This document shows, piece after piece, positions 19,851-28,607 of a stretch of 64,000 bases of DNA. This stretch comes from Proteus sp. FME41 (GTDB lineage: Bacteria; Pseudomonadota; Gammaproteobacteria; Enterobacterales; Enterobacteriaceae), in contig NZ_JABUYL010000008.1 of the NCBI RefSeq assembly GCF_014897315.1, positions 118,412 through 182,411 of the forward strand. The letters run 5' to 3'. The notes under the pieces were generated by a model. The model had not been told where the DNA came from. It saw only the letters and a list, made by a program, of their open reading frames with translations, and searched no databases. Position numbers and translations under genes: made by a program. How positions within the stretch are numbered: position 1 is the stretch's first letter; each line of letters opens with the position of its first letter.

Positions 19851-21437
19851 TTAGAAATCTGACATCATTTCGTTATAACGCTGCTGATCTTGATACATCT
19901 GCAAATAAATTTGATACTTAGCTTGATGAAAGGCAAACGTGTCGCTATCTGGTGTGATAATGCCACCTTCTCTCACCATTGCACTGGCCGCTTTTGAGAA
20001 ATCATCGAAGGCTTTACACGCCACAGCACCTAATAATGCAGCCCCTAAATTCACCGCATCCTCTTCTTGTGCTAAATGAATTTCACGACCTGTCGCATTA
20101 GCATATTCGCGTAGCCACAATGGATTTTTCGTTGCTCCACCACACATCACAATACGATTGATTTGATGTCCAGCATCTTCAAGTGTGTCGATAATATGGC
20201 GTGTGCCATAAGCAATGGATTGCAGTGTCGCAAGGTAATAACGTGCCAATGCAACACGACCACTTTCCAGCGTTAACCCACTTACCATGCCTTTTGCAGC
20301 AGGATTGGCGCGCGGAGAACGATTGCCATGATGGTCAGCTAAAACATGAAACTGTGTGGTTGGATATTGTTCATTCTCTTCCAATTCAGCAACGGCTTCG
20401 TTTAATAAGGCATAGTAATTAACGCCTTTTTCATTCGCTTCTTGCTCTAAGTCAGCCCAGGAACCATGACGACGAATAGACCATTCAACTAACGCCCCAG
20501 CAGCACTCTGACCGCCTTCGTTTAGCCATAATTCAGGTAACATCGCGCCAAAATAAGGCCCCCAAACACCGGGTACCATAATGGGATATTGGCTCACAAT
20601 CATATGGCAGTTAGACGTGCCACTGATAATGGCTAAGCTGCCTTCAGGTTGTGATGCCGTTAATGCCAAGCCGCCTGCATGCGCATCAATAATCCCAGAA
20701 GCAACAATAACTCCCGTATGCAGACCAAATGCCTTGGCAACAGATTCATCTAAACAACCTGCTTGTTCACCTAATGCCAGAATGGTTTGGGGTACTTTTT
20801 CTAATAATTCATCCAATCCGACATCCGCTAACAAACTTTCACTAAATTGCCCTTGATGGGCTAAATAGTTCCATTTACAGGTTAATGTGCAGGTACTTGC
20901 GACATCACCTGAGGTAGCTTTCCACACTAAAAAGTCGGCTAAATCAAAGAATCGCCATACCTCTTGATAACGCTCTGGGTAATGGTTTTTTAACCATAAA
21001 ATTTTGGGTAATTCCATTTCAATACTGACTTCGCCACCGACATATCGCAGTGAAGGATCATTAGTCAGGTTGATGGTCACCGTTTCTTGGACTGCACGAT
21101 GATCCATCCACATAATGATATCGTGTTCAGTATTACCGCTTGGCGAAACAGAAAGCCCTTGACCTGCTTTACCCACAGCAACCAACGAACAGGTGGCATC
21201 AAAACCAATAGACTTTACATGAATAGGGTCAATAGCAGACAACTCCACTGACTCTTTTACGGTATGGCAAACCTGTTGCCAAATATCAGTGGACGATTGC
21301 TCAACAAAATCTGTTTTCGGACGAAATTGGGCAATAGGGCGAACAGAAAAGCCTAAACGCTTTCCATGGCTATCAAATACCGCTGCACGGACACTGGCTG
21401 AGCCAACATCAACGCCAATAAAATATTGTTGTTCCAT
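19851..21437 (-). CDS. FGGY-family carbohydrate (pentulose-type) kinase
   Basis: The 528-residue kinase shows the FGGY layout: N-terminal phosphate-1 motif FIGVDVGSASVRAAVFD, SGIIDAHAGGLALT and ISGTSNCHM in the middle, and the FGGY-signature-like VMCGGATKNPLWLREYAN, EEDAVNLGAALLGAV at the end. The GTSNCHM motif is typical of the ribulokinase/ribitol-kinase branch. The start is 21437 because GAGGG lies five bases before that ATG; the 21452 start overlaps the Shine-Dalgarno. It is the first gene of the operon, so the promoter lies in 21438-21878. Confidence 0.9.
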   Translation of the reverse strand: MEQQYFIGVDVGSASVRAAVFDSHGKRLGFSVRPIAQFRPKTDFVEQSSTDIWQQVCHTVKESVELSAIDPIHVKSIGFDATCSLVAVGKAGQGLSVSPSGNTEHDIIMWMDHRAVQETVTINLTNDPSLRYVGGEVSIEMELPKILWLKNHYPERYQEVWRFFDLADFLVWKATSGDVASTCTLTCKWNYLAHQGQFSESLLADVGLDELLEKVPQTILALGEQAGCLDESVAKAFGLHTGVIVASGIIDAHAGGLALTASQPEGSLAIISGTSNCHMIVSQYPIMVPGVWGPYFGAMLPELWLNEGGQSAAGALVEWSIRRHGSWADLEQEANEKGVNYYALLNEAVAELEENEQYPTTQFHVLADHHGNRSPRANPAAKGMVSGLTLESGRVALARYYLATLQSIAYGTRHIIDTLEDAGHQINRIVMCGGATKNPLWLREYANATGREIHLAQEEDAVNLGAALLGAVACKAFDDFSKAASAMVREGGIITPDSDTFAFHQAKYQIYLQMYQDQQRYNEMMSDF

Positions 21438-21452
21438 GCGAACCCTCATCAT

Positions 21453-21493
21453 TTGCTAACGCTATGCTAATTTTTGCTACTTCGAGTTAGCAA
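21453..21493. repeat. Inverted repeat TTGCTAAC / GTTAGCAA
   Basis: TTGCTAAC (21453-21460) and GTTAGCAA (21486-21493) are perfect inverted copies separated by 25 bp, ending 16 bp before the kinase ATG on the minus strand. It could be an operator pair or a 5'-leader hairpin. Confidence 0.5.
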
Positions 21494-21633
21494 GTTAATT
21501 CGAGCATGATGAAAAAACAATCACAATAAGATTGGTTTGTGATGCAGATCTATATTGATAATGTAACCAATTGATTATATTAATTATTTTTTATTCGCAT
21601 TTATTGGCAGATAAAAACGATTACTGAATCGAT

Positions 21634-21661
21634 TATGTTCGTTATAAATCTAACGAACATA
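21634..21661. promoter_or_regulatory. Perfect 11-bp inverted repeat, candidate operator
   Basis: TATGTTCGTTA (21634-21644) and TAACGAACATA (21651-21661) flank TAAATC. Each arm equals a GlpR half-site, but the arms are 8 bp farther apart than in a GlpR operator. The site is about 200 bp from either divergent start. The operon's LacI regulator is another possible binder. Confidence 0.6.
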
Positions 21662-21878
21662 TTATTAAATACGTTATTTTACTTAGTTAAGTCATAAACT
21701 CTGCTTATTCTTAGCCCATTTTTTTATTAAATAAAAACACCTTATTACTCATTATTCGTGTTATTTAAAACAAGCGTAAAAACTAAAAATAACAGTATTC
21801 CTATTGCTATAACTTCTTATTGTTTTATTTTTAATGCGTTAATTTAAATTTATATATTCTTTTTTGGAGCATTTAATT

Positions 21879-22307
21879 ATGTTGAAAAATATTGCCCTTA
21901 GCCTTTCTCTACTTCTTATTTCTTCTTCTTCCTTTTCAGCGACATTAGCTGAAAAAGAATTACACCAAAAATTTGAAGATAATATTCAATCTCGTGTTGT
22001 CGATTTAAATAAAAGTTGTGATTCTGCAATAAAAGTGGCTTTTGACTGGTCAGCTTTTAGTGCGGATGATTTAAAAACAGCGGGTATTGATGGTTATTGC
22101 AGTGAAGGACTGAAAGGTGTGATAAATACGTGTGAAAGCTCTAAAATTGCACAAGAGACAGTAAAAGAAAAAGTGCAGAATATTACCTGTTCTAAAGCAA
22201 CACCACGTAGTATTGAACTTAAAGAAGGCACGCTGAATTTTGGTATTGATTTCAATGCCTCAAATGATGCGAAAGCCGTTCAAGAACACTTAATGAATAA
22301 TCTCTAA
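21879..22307 (+). CDS. Small secreted four-cysteine protein of unknown function
   Basis: I do not recognise this protein. It has 142 residues with a clear signal peptide (MLKNIALSLSLLLISSSSFSA). The mature part has four cysteines (in KSCDSA, GYCSEG, NTCESS, ITCSKA), enough for two disulfides. The start is 21879 because GGAG lies at 21866-21869; an in-frame TTG at 21864 lacks a Shine-Dalgarno. It stands alone: the catabolic operon is divergent and the nik operon convergent. No membrane segment or lipobox is present, so a periplasmic location is expected. Confidence 0.8.
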   Translation: MLKNIALSLSLLLISSSSFSATLAEKELHQKFEDNIQSRVVDLNKSCDSAIKVAFDWSAFSADDLKTAGIDGYCSEGLKGVINTCESSKIAQETVKEKVQNITCSKATPRSIELKEGTLNFGIDFNASNDAKAVQEHLMNNL

Positions 22308-22323
22308 ATAGAGTAAATTCAGT

Positions 22324-22353
22324 AAACAGCAATGCTTAAAGGTATTGCTGTTT
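22324..22353. terminator. Shared hairpin between convergent genes
   Basis: AAACAGCAAT (22324-22333) pairs with ATTGCTGTTT (22344-22353) around a 10-nt loop, between the small secreted protein gene and nikE. The T run is weak on both sides. Confidence 0.65.
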
Positions 22354-22358
22354 ATTAA

Positions 22359-23111
22359 TTAAATAACAGATTGAATCAGTTTTTTAGAATAATCATGTGT
22401 AACATGACCTAAATTATTTACCTCACATAATTCAATCTTCTTACCTTGTAAAAAAAACATTACTTTATCGCAGAAATAAGCCACAGTTTGAATATCATGA
22501 CTAATAAACAAATAAGATAATTGGAATTCATCTTTTAGTTGTTTTAATAAATCTAATATCTGTACTTGGGTAGGAATATCTAACGAGCTAAGCGCTTCAT
22601 CTAATACAATCAATTTAGGGTAAGAAGCTAATGCACGACATAAACATATGCGTTGTGCTTGTCCACCTGAAAGCTCATAAATATAACGCTGATAACAATT
22701 TTTAGGTAATTCTACTTTATCTAAAAAAGCAAAAATAAGGGTTTTAAGTGCTTGATGACTAATATTTGGATTAGTGATTTTAATAGGCTCAGCAATAATT
22801 TCGCCTACCGTTAATGTGGGATTAACGGATGTCATATAATCTTGAAAAACAATACTAATAAGACCTTGGCGATGAAGTCGCTTTGTCACTGATTTATTAT
22901 TCAAATAGATAGCACCACTATCTGGTAATTCTAATCCACAAATTAAACGTGCTAAGGTACTTTTACCACTGCCACTTTCCCCCACTAAACCAAAAGCTTC
23001 TTGAGTATTTATATTAAAAGAAAGAGCGTCAATGACCTTCACTTTTTCACCGAATAAAGTGCTATTTCTTTGAGTATAAAACTTACTGATATTCTCAACG
23101 TTTAATAACAT
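22359..23111 (-). CDS. nikE: NikE-like nickel ABC transporter ATPase
   Basis: This is one of the paired Opp/Nik-type ATPases, 250 residues. Walker A GESGSGKST, the ABC signature LSGGQAQRICLCRA, Walker B LIVLDEALSSLD and the switch histidine FISHD are all present. It is the last gene of the operon, 24 bp after nikD. The nickel assignment is carried by the NikA-like binding protein upstream; the ATPase alone would only say oligopeptide/nickel family. Confidence 0.88.
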   Translation of the reverse strand: MLLNVENISKFYTQRNSTLFGEKVKVIDALSFNINTQEAFGLVGESGSGKSTLARLICGLELPDSGAIYLNNKSVTKRLHRQGLISIVFQDYMTSVNPTLTVGEIIAEPIKITNPNISHQALKTLIFAFLDKVELPKNCYQRYIYELSGGQAQRICLCRALASYPKLIVLDEALSSLDIPTQVQILDLLKQLKDEFQLSYLFISHDIQTVAYFCDKVMFFLQGKKIELCEVNNLGHVTHDYSKKLIQSVI

Positions 23112-23135
23112 AGCGTCTCTTTTATTATGATGATA

Positions 23136-23951
23136 TTAATCTGTTTTCTGATTAATCAATTGCTCGAAACGTAATGAAAGCTGTTTCCGTGCATTAATTA
23201 AATAACGCGTATATTCCTGCATTGGAGAGGTTAAAACGGTTATTTTATCACCAAACTCAACCCTTTTTCCCCCTTGCATCACGACAATATCATCAGCAAT
23301 TTCATTCACCAGCCCTAAGTCATGGGAAATAAAAATCAGCGTTGAGTGATGAGTCGTTACGACATACTGGAGCAATTTTAAAATCTCTCGACGAAGAGGC
23401 GCATCAAGTGCCGTTGTGGGTTCATCAGCAATAAGTAATTTAGGCGATAATGCGAGCGCAATCGCAATCATCACACGTTGTAACTGTCCACCACTTAATT
23501 GATGCGGAAAAGATTGCATAACAGATTGAAATTGATTGGGAAAAACCTGTGATAATGCGCGCTGTGTTTCTTCTATTGCTTGCTTTTTAGTATAAGTGAA
23601 ATGGTAAATTAACGTTTGGCAAAATTGCTTCCCTATTTTCATCAAGGGATCAAACGCACTCATACCGTTTTGTACAATCACACCTAAAGATGTTCCCAAC
23701 AAAGCTCGACGTTGAGAAAGTGCTTCGTGACTGATTTTCTTTCCTTCAAATAAAATCTCCCCAGACATTGCCAATTGTTCCGGCAGTAAGCCCATAATGG
23801 CTTTGCTTATCAAACTTTTACCACTGCCACTTTCTCCAACAATGGCTAATGTACGCCCTTGTGTTATAGAAAAAGAGATATCCTCAACCAACACCTTTCC
23901 ACTTTCTTTATGAAAAATAGAAACATGCTCAAGCGTCAGTAAGTTGTTCAT
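23136..23951 (-). CDS. nikD: NikD-like nickel ABC transporter ATPase
   Basis: The second ATPase of the importer, 271 residues, with Walker A GESGSGKSL, signature LSGGQLQRVMIA, Walker B LLIADEPTTALD and switch histidine ISHD. The start at 23951 has AGGAGAAAAGC upstream and lies inside nikC, overlapping its end by 23 bp, which suggests translational coupling. The length is a little above E. coli NikD (254). Confidence 0.88.
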   Translation of the reverse strand: MNNLLTLEHVSIFHKESGKVLVEDISFSITQGRTLAIVGESGSGKSLISKAIMGLLPEQLAMSGEILFEGKKISHEALSQRRALLGTSLGVIVQNGMSAFDPLMKIGKQFCQTLIYHFTYTKKQAIEETQRALSQVFPNQFQSVMQSFPHQLSGGQLQRVMIAIALALSPKLLIADEPTTALDAPLRREILKLLQYVVTTHHSTLIFISHDLGLVNEIADDIVVMQGGKRVEFGDKITVLTSPMQEYTRYLINARKQLSLRFEQLINQKTD

Positions 23952-24798
23952 GCTTTTCTCCTACTGACTGACGATTATCGGGATCAAACACATCACGCAA
24001 AAAATCTCCCCAGAAATTAAATGCCGTCACCACAAGGGTGATAGCAATTCCTGCGGGTAACATCTGCTCAGGGTGTAATACCATGACATTTTTCGCTTCA
24101 CTGAGCATATTTCCCCATTCTGGGGTTGGTGGTTGTACGCCTAACCCTAAAAAAGAGAGTGCAGAGATCATTAAAATAACACTACCAATATCTGTTGATG
24201 CTAAGACGATAGTTTCAGCAAAAGTCACAGGTAATAAATGACGTCGCAAAATATGATGAGAAGGCGCACCAATCACGCGAGCGTAAGCAATATAATTGCG
24301 GTGTGAATATTGACGAACAACCCCTCTGATCATTCGGGCATACCATGCCCACTTCACTAAAATAACGGCAATTAAGATATTACCCATGCCTGGCCCCATG
24401 ATACCCACCAGCGCTAAAATCATAATTTCGGCGGGGAATGACAAAACCACATCACATAATCGCATAATTAATGTGTCTGTTTTGCCATGGAAAAAACCGG
24501 CTAACATCCCCATTAGCCATCCTATTATCAATGTGACGCTCATGGCAAATAAGGCATAAAATACCGTGGTTCTTACACCAAATAATAATCTTGAGAAGAT
24601 ACAACGCCCTAAATTATCCGTACCTAGCGGATAATCAAAACTCATGGGCTGAAATTTCAGACGTATTGCCGTTAATGTGGGATCATGCGGTGCTAGCCAA
24701 GGGGCAAATATACCCGCAATAACCACAATCGTGATCACCAATAAACACAATTGCGCACTTTTGTCTTTTGCAAGTCGTTGCCAAAATAGTTGCCACAT
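23929..24798 (-). CDS. nikC: NikC-like inner-membrane permease
   Basis: A DppC/NikC-type permease of 289 residues with about six membrane segments. The N-terminal LAPHDPTLTAIRLKFQPMSFDYPLGTDNLGRCIFSRLLFG block is the family opening (quoted in part: PLGTDNLGRCIFSR), and the EAA-type loop reads YARVIGAPSHHILRRHLLP. It ends inside nikD and begins two bases after nikB. Confidence 0.9.
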   Translation of the reverse strand: MWQLFWQRLAKDKSAQLCLLVITIVVIAGIFAPWLAPHDPTLTAIRLKFQPMSFDYPLGTDNLGRCIFSRLLFGVRTTVFYALFAMSVTLIIGWLMGMLAGFFHGKTDTLIMRLCDVVLSFPAEIMILALVGIMGPGMGNILIAVILVKWAWYARMIRGVVRQYSHRNYIAYARVIGAPSHHILRRHLLPVTFAETIVLASTDIGSVILMISALSFLGLGVQPPTPEWGNMLSEAKNVMVLHPEQMLPAGIAITLVVTAFNFWGDFLRDVFDPDNRQSVGEKHEQLTDA

Positions 24799-24800
24799 GA

Positions 24801-25727
24801 TTAGCGCCTTAACCGTGGATCAGCCATCATTTGAATAACATCCATCAGAAAATTAAAAAAGAGAAATAACAGCGACATCAATAAAATATAGGCTTGTATC
24901 ATCGGATAATCACGACCAAATATGGCGCTGATGCATAGCCGTCCAATTCCTGGCCATGCAAAAATATTCTCTATCACCACGGTGCCTGCAATCAGCTTTG
25001 GAATACTCATGCCCAACGCCGTTAAGCTGGAATACAGCGAATTACGTAAAATATGACGACGTAAAATAAGGTTATCGGGTAATCCACGGGCTTTGGCATA
25101 AAAGACATAAGGCTGATGCCATTGATTTAGCATCGCGCCTCTTAATAGCCGTAAATAAGTGCCGATATACCCCAAAGAGAGAGCCAGCGCAGGCAAAATA
25201 ACAGATTGAGGCGATAACATACCACTAACAGGCAGCCAATCTAAATAAACAGCGACTCCCCAAATCAATAGCAATCCCAGCCAATAATTAGGAATGGCCG
25301 TTAAAATAAAGACAATAAAACGAATGCTTTTATCGGTAAAACTTTGAGGTTTAGCCACACACCACAATGCTAAAGGCAGTGCCAAAATAATCGTAAAGAA
25401 TAAGGCCGTTGAAGCCAACCAAAGTGTTGGTGGTAATGCTCTTAGCATCTCTTGAATAACTGGCGCTCTGGTCAGGAAAGATGTACCAAAATCAAGCTGA
25501 AATCCTGCCATTAACCATAAAAAATAACGGGTGAAGAACGGTTTATCTAACCCTAATTCATGGCGCATTCCTTCAATAGCTTCGGGTGTTGGCACTATTT
25601 CATTCACACGTAGTGCGACTTCTGCAGGATCAGACGGCGCGAGCGCTAACAGAGTAAAAGCAATAAATGAAATGATCAGTGCCAGCGGAAATATCGCCAA
25701 CATTCGCCAGAATATATAACGTAGCAT
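24801..25727 (-). CDS. nikB: NikB-like inner-membrane permease
   Basis: A DppB/NikB-type permease of 308 residues, near E. coli NikB (314). The N terminus and the LAPSDPAEVALR segment are family-typical, as are the EAA loop YAKARGLPDNLILRRHILRN and the PGIGRL element (FAWPGIGRL). It pairs with nikC, whose start follows within two bases. The gap to nikA is 74 bp. Confidence 0.9.
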   Translation of the reverse strand: MLRYIFWRMLAIFPLALIISFIAFTLLALAPSDPAEVALRVNEIVPTPEAIEGMRHELGLDKPFFTRYFLWLMAGFQLDFGTSFLTRAPVIQEMLRALPPTLWLASTALFFTIILALPLALWCVAKPQSFTDKSIRFIVFILTAIPNYWLGLLLIWGVAVYLDWLPVSGMLSPQSVILPALALSLGYIGTYLRLLRGAMLNQWHQPYVFYAKARGLPDNLILRRHILRNSLYSSLTALGMSIPKLIAGTVVIENIFAWPGIGRLCISAIFGRDYPMIQAYILLMSLLFLFFNFLMDVIQMMADPRLRR

Positions 25728-25801
25728 AAAGTTTAATCAGTGTGGCACGTTGTTTATGCAAGGTGCCACACTTCTCTGAGTTAATATGATTAGCGCTTTA
25801 A

Positions 25802-27376
25802 TTAAGGCTTAAAGTGCATTTTTTCAAACGGTATTTCATATTGAGACGGATTAAAGCCCACATTATCTAATTCACTGCGGTGAATTGCCTTAGTACGAGA
25901 ATACGTTAATGGGATATAAACCGCTTGATCGGCTAGTGACGTAAACAAGGATTTATATAATGCCTGACGGCGTGTTTCATCAGGTGTAATTAACAGCTCA
26001 CCAATCATGGCATCTAGCTGTGCTTTGTTTGCTAACCCTTTTTGTCCTTGATAATCGGCATGAGCCGGTATTCTAAACGACGAAACAAAAGATGCCGGAT
26101 CGTAAGGTGTTCCCCATGAAAGTGAATATTGTAAATCGAAATCACCATTTTTTTGTCTGTCTAAATAGGCTTGTTTCTCTTCACCTAAGATCGTTAAACC
26201 AACCCCAATCTTTTTAAAGTCATCTTGAATAAGCTCAGCTATCTCTTTCTCTACAGCGTTATTTACATTGTAAGAGAGCAATAATTGCAGCTTCTGACCT
26301 TGTTTTTCGCGAATTGTCTCACCTTTTGGCAATAACCAGCCTTCTGCTTCTAATAATTCAACCGCGTTAGCTGGCTGATATGTATAGGTTGGCGAACTAA
26401 AATCACAATAAGGCACACTGCGCGCCATTAAGGTATCAGCCACTTTTTCACTGCCTGCTAAGATACCTTGTGCAATACCGTCTTTATCAACCGCATATTG
26501 CAACGCTTGGCGAACTTTTTGGCTTGAGGTCATGGCACGACTGCTGTTTAACACAATGGCGCGTGAGGCAATAGGTGCGCTCATTTCTGTTTTGAATTTA
26601 TCTGATGCCATAAGAGCCTCAAATGAATCCATATCTAACATATCGCCATCTGCACCAAAAATAAGCTGAATATCACCCTTTTGCAGAGAAAGTAACATGG
26701 TTTGTCTGTCTGGGATCACCCGCCACATTACGCCATTTAATACGGGCTTTTCGCCCCAATAATTCGGGTTAACCTTAAATTCTGCGTATTGATCTTTTTT
26801 ATGCTCAGTTAATATCCAAGGCCCTGTCCCAATATAGTTCACAACGCCCATTTTTGTTTTACCATCAATAAAAGAATTAGGCGAAATAAAACGGAATGGA
26901 CGTGTTAAGCCTAATTCCGTTAGTGTTGGGTAATAAGGATTTTTTAGATTTAATTTAACGGTAAATTCATCAACAATTTCAACATTATCAATTTGACGAA
27001 CTAACTCTAACCATGCATGACGTTCATAGTTATCTAATACTGCTTCAATGTTTAATTTTACTGCTTTCGCATCAAACGGTTCACCATCACTAAACGTCAC
27101 ATCATGGCGTAAGTAAAAGGTATAACTTTTACCCTCTGGGGAGATATCCCAACGCTCCGCTAAATAAGGTGCAACGCCTTTCTCGGTATTTAACACTAAC
27201 GATTCAAATACCATGTTTTGTGCTGCCATCTCGCCAGAATAGAGATGCGGATTTATATCACGAATATCTTTTGTGCTGGCGTAATCCAACATATTATTGC
27301 TTTTATCTGCCAACGCAGGAAATGCACATGCCAATGAGAGTAATAGTGTTGGGAGCACTGCAAATAAGGGTTTCAC
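25802..27376 (-). CDS. nikA: NikA-like periplasmic nickel-binding protein
   Basis: This SBP family 5 protein has 524 residues and a signal peptide (MKPLFAVLPTLLLSLACAFPALA). It aligns well with E. coli NikA along its length, for example DINPHLYSGEM, RHAWLELVRQI, YIGTGPWIL and NPNYWGEKP. The segment FRIPAHADYQGQKGLA matches the E. coli loop MRVPSHADF, whose histidine is reported to contact nickel. E. coli NikA binds nickel as a complex with a small organic chelator. Nickel supply could serve urease or hydrogenase, which are outside the window. Confidence 0.9.
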   Translation of the reverse strand: MKPLFAVLPTLLLSLACAFPALADKSNNMLDYASTKDIRDINPHLYSGEMAAQNMVFESLVLNTEKGVAPYLAERWDISPEGKSYTFYLRHDVTFSDGEPFDAKAVKLNIEAVLDNYERHAWLELVRQIDNVEIVDEFTVKLNLKNPYYPTLTELGLTRPFRFISPNSFIDGKTKMGVVNYIGTGPWILTEHKKDQYAEFKVNPNYWGEKPVLNGVMWRVIPDRQTMLLSLQKGDIQLIFGADGDMLDMDSFEALMASDKFKTEMSAPIASRAIVLNSSRAMTSSQKVRQALQYAVDKDGIAQGILAGSEKVADTLMARSVPYCDFSSPTYTYQPANAVELLEAEGWLLPKGETIREKQGQKLQLLLSYNVNNAVEKEIAELIQDDFKKIGVGLTILGEEKQAYLDRQKNGDFDLQYSLSWGTPYDPASFVSSFRIPAHADYQGQKGLANKAQLDAMIGELLITPDETRRQALYKSLFTSLADQAVYIPLTYSRTKAIHRSELDNVGFNPSQYEIPFEKMHFKP

Positions 27377-27391
27377 GTTATTCTCCTTTTA

Positions 27392-28174
27392 TTATTTATG
27401 TATTGTTTTTTGTGCATGGATCATAAACATCGGTGTTGACCCGTAATTAATTTTTTCTTCTTCGTTCCACACAAAATCACCAATACAAGTATCTATCATA
27501 TATCGGTTAAAACCGACCTCTAACAGGGTATTAATATCCCATTGAGGACGTTTTATTTGGCTTAATGGGAGTTGGCGCGCAATGCGTTCCATCTCTTTGG
27601 TATCTGTATTCACATAGTGATCTTCAACTTGCTCTTCTACTGAACGCGCTCTATCTGCCACAAAACCTTGCCAATAATGTTCATCAAAAAGGTGTAAATA
27701 CCAGTTAGCATCAAAATTAATTAAACTGCCACCCGGTTTTAATACACGAAACCACTCGGCATAAGCCTCTTGAGGCGCTTTTAAATTCCAAGTGACATTA
27801 CGGCTAACAACAAGATCAAACTGCTCACTAGCAAATGGCAGTTGATGCACATCACCACGAATAAATTGAATATTCGCCTTGTGCGTTTGTGCATTCTGTT
27901 TAGCTTCAAGCAACATGCCTTCAGTGGCATCGATTGCCGTCACATCATGGCCCGATAACGCTAATAAAATAGCGAAAAAACCTGGCCCTGTACCAATATC
28001 AAGGACTTTTAAGGTTTCACCTTCTTTAACATGCCCCAATAATAAATGACGCCATTTCTGTTGTTTCTCACTCAGCAATTCCTGTTGATTAGACTCACTG
28101 TAACTTTCTGCTCTGATATTCCAGTAGCGAGTTACATCATTAAGTAATGGGTTATTATTTATTTTATTTGTCAT
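27392..28174 (-). CDS. Class I SAM methyltransferase at the head of the nik operon
   Basis: The 260-residue protein is a class I methyltransferase with motif I VLDIGTGPGFFA, the acidic residue after strand 2 (AIDATEGM), GDVHQLPF and FRVLKPGG. It looks like the UbiE/Methyltransf_11 group but is not UbiE. Its stop is 15 bp before nikA, so it is the first gene of the operon. The C-terminal half has many aromatic residues (ANWYLHLFDEHYWQGF), perhaps a substrate lid. Its substrate is unknown; making or altering a nickel-binding small molecule is one idea. Confidence 0.85.
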   Translation of the reverse strand: MTNKINNNPLLNDVTRYWNIRAESYSESNQQELLSEKQQKWRHLLLGHVKEGETLKVLDIGTGPGFFAILLALSGHDVTAIDATEGMLLEAKQNAQTHKANIQFIRGDVHQLPFASEQFDLVVSRNVTWNLKAPQEAYAEWFRVLKPGGSLINFDANWYLHLFDEHYWQGFVADRARSVEEQVEDHYVNTDTKEMERIARQLPLSQIKRPQWDINTLLEVGFNRYMIDTCIGDFVWNEEEKINYGSTPMFMIHAQKTIHK

Positions 28175-28607
28175 CAGAAACCTGCGGTTATATCAGCGTA
28201 AAAAGAGGAATAATTTCCCCTAAAAGCGAATAATTAGACTCATTTTTTGTATGGGTAACATACCCTGTAACCCTAAGATGCTCTATGTGCTATATCAATG
28301 TTCATCAGTACTTAATGGCGTAAATTGATTGATTTGCGATCTTCACCTTGAACATAAAATCACCATCCTAAAGGGTGAAAAGAGAAATAAGCAAATAGAT
28401 TATTTCACCTGTAATAATAGAGAAATAAATTGAGCGAATTTAGCAACAAAAGAGGAAATAAACCGCGATAAAAATTTATTTTGCCTTATCTTAAAAAAGT
28501 GAACACATTAATTTCACCTTTTTAATAAAACCGTTATAGTCAATAATATTGATATCTTAATTTTCTCTCTTTAAACGAATATAGCCGTCACGAAGGCTCT
28601 CTAAAAT
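28175..28607. promoter_or_regulatory. Divergent control region, methyltransferase-nik operon and VWA gene
   Basis: This 433-bp AT-rich gap holds the promoters of two divergent units. A palindrome lies at 28249-28265. Several TTCACC words occur in the half nearer the VWA gene (28341-28347, 28404-28409, 28513-28518 and an inverted copy near 28373). No ORF or RNA gene was found. Confidence 0.6.
28249..28265. promoter_or_regulatory. Palindrome upstream of the methyltransferase-nik operon
   Basis: GTATG-N5-CATAC (28249-28263) overlaps GGGTA-N3-TACCC (28253-28265). It is 75-91 bp before the methyltransferase start. The arms share GTATG/CATAC with NikR half-sites (GTATGA-N16-TCATAC), but the spacing is far too short for a normal NikR operator. 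Confidence 0.45.

Larger units (their letters stand above)
21438..21878. promoter_or_regulatory. Divergent control region between the catabolic operon and the small secreted protein
   Basis: This 441-bp AT-rich gap must hold the promoter of the minus-strand catabolic operon and that of the plus-strand gene at 21879. It contains two inverted repeats listed separately. No credible ORF or RNA gene was seen in it. Confidence 0.7.

Noticed and set aside
12025..21437. Idea that the operon is a classic nan (sialic acid) operon
   Set aside because: There is no nanE, nanK or nanA of the usual type and no sialic acid transporter; the isomerase, FGGY kinase and TTT importer do not fit.
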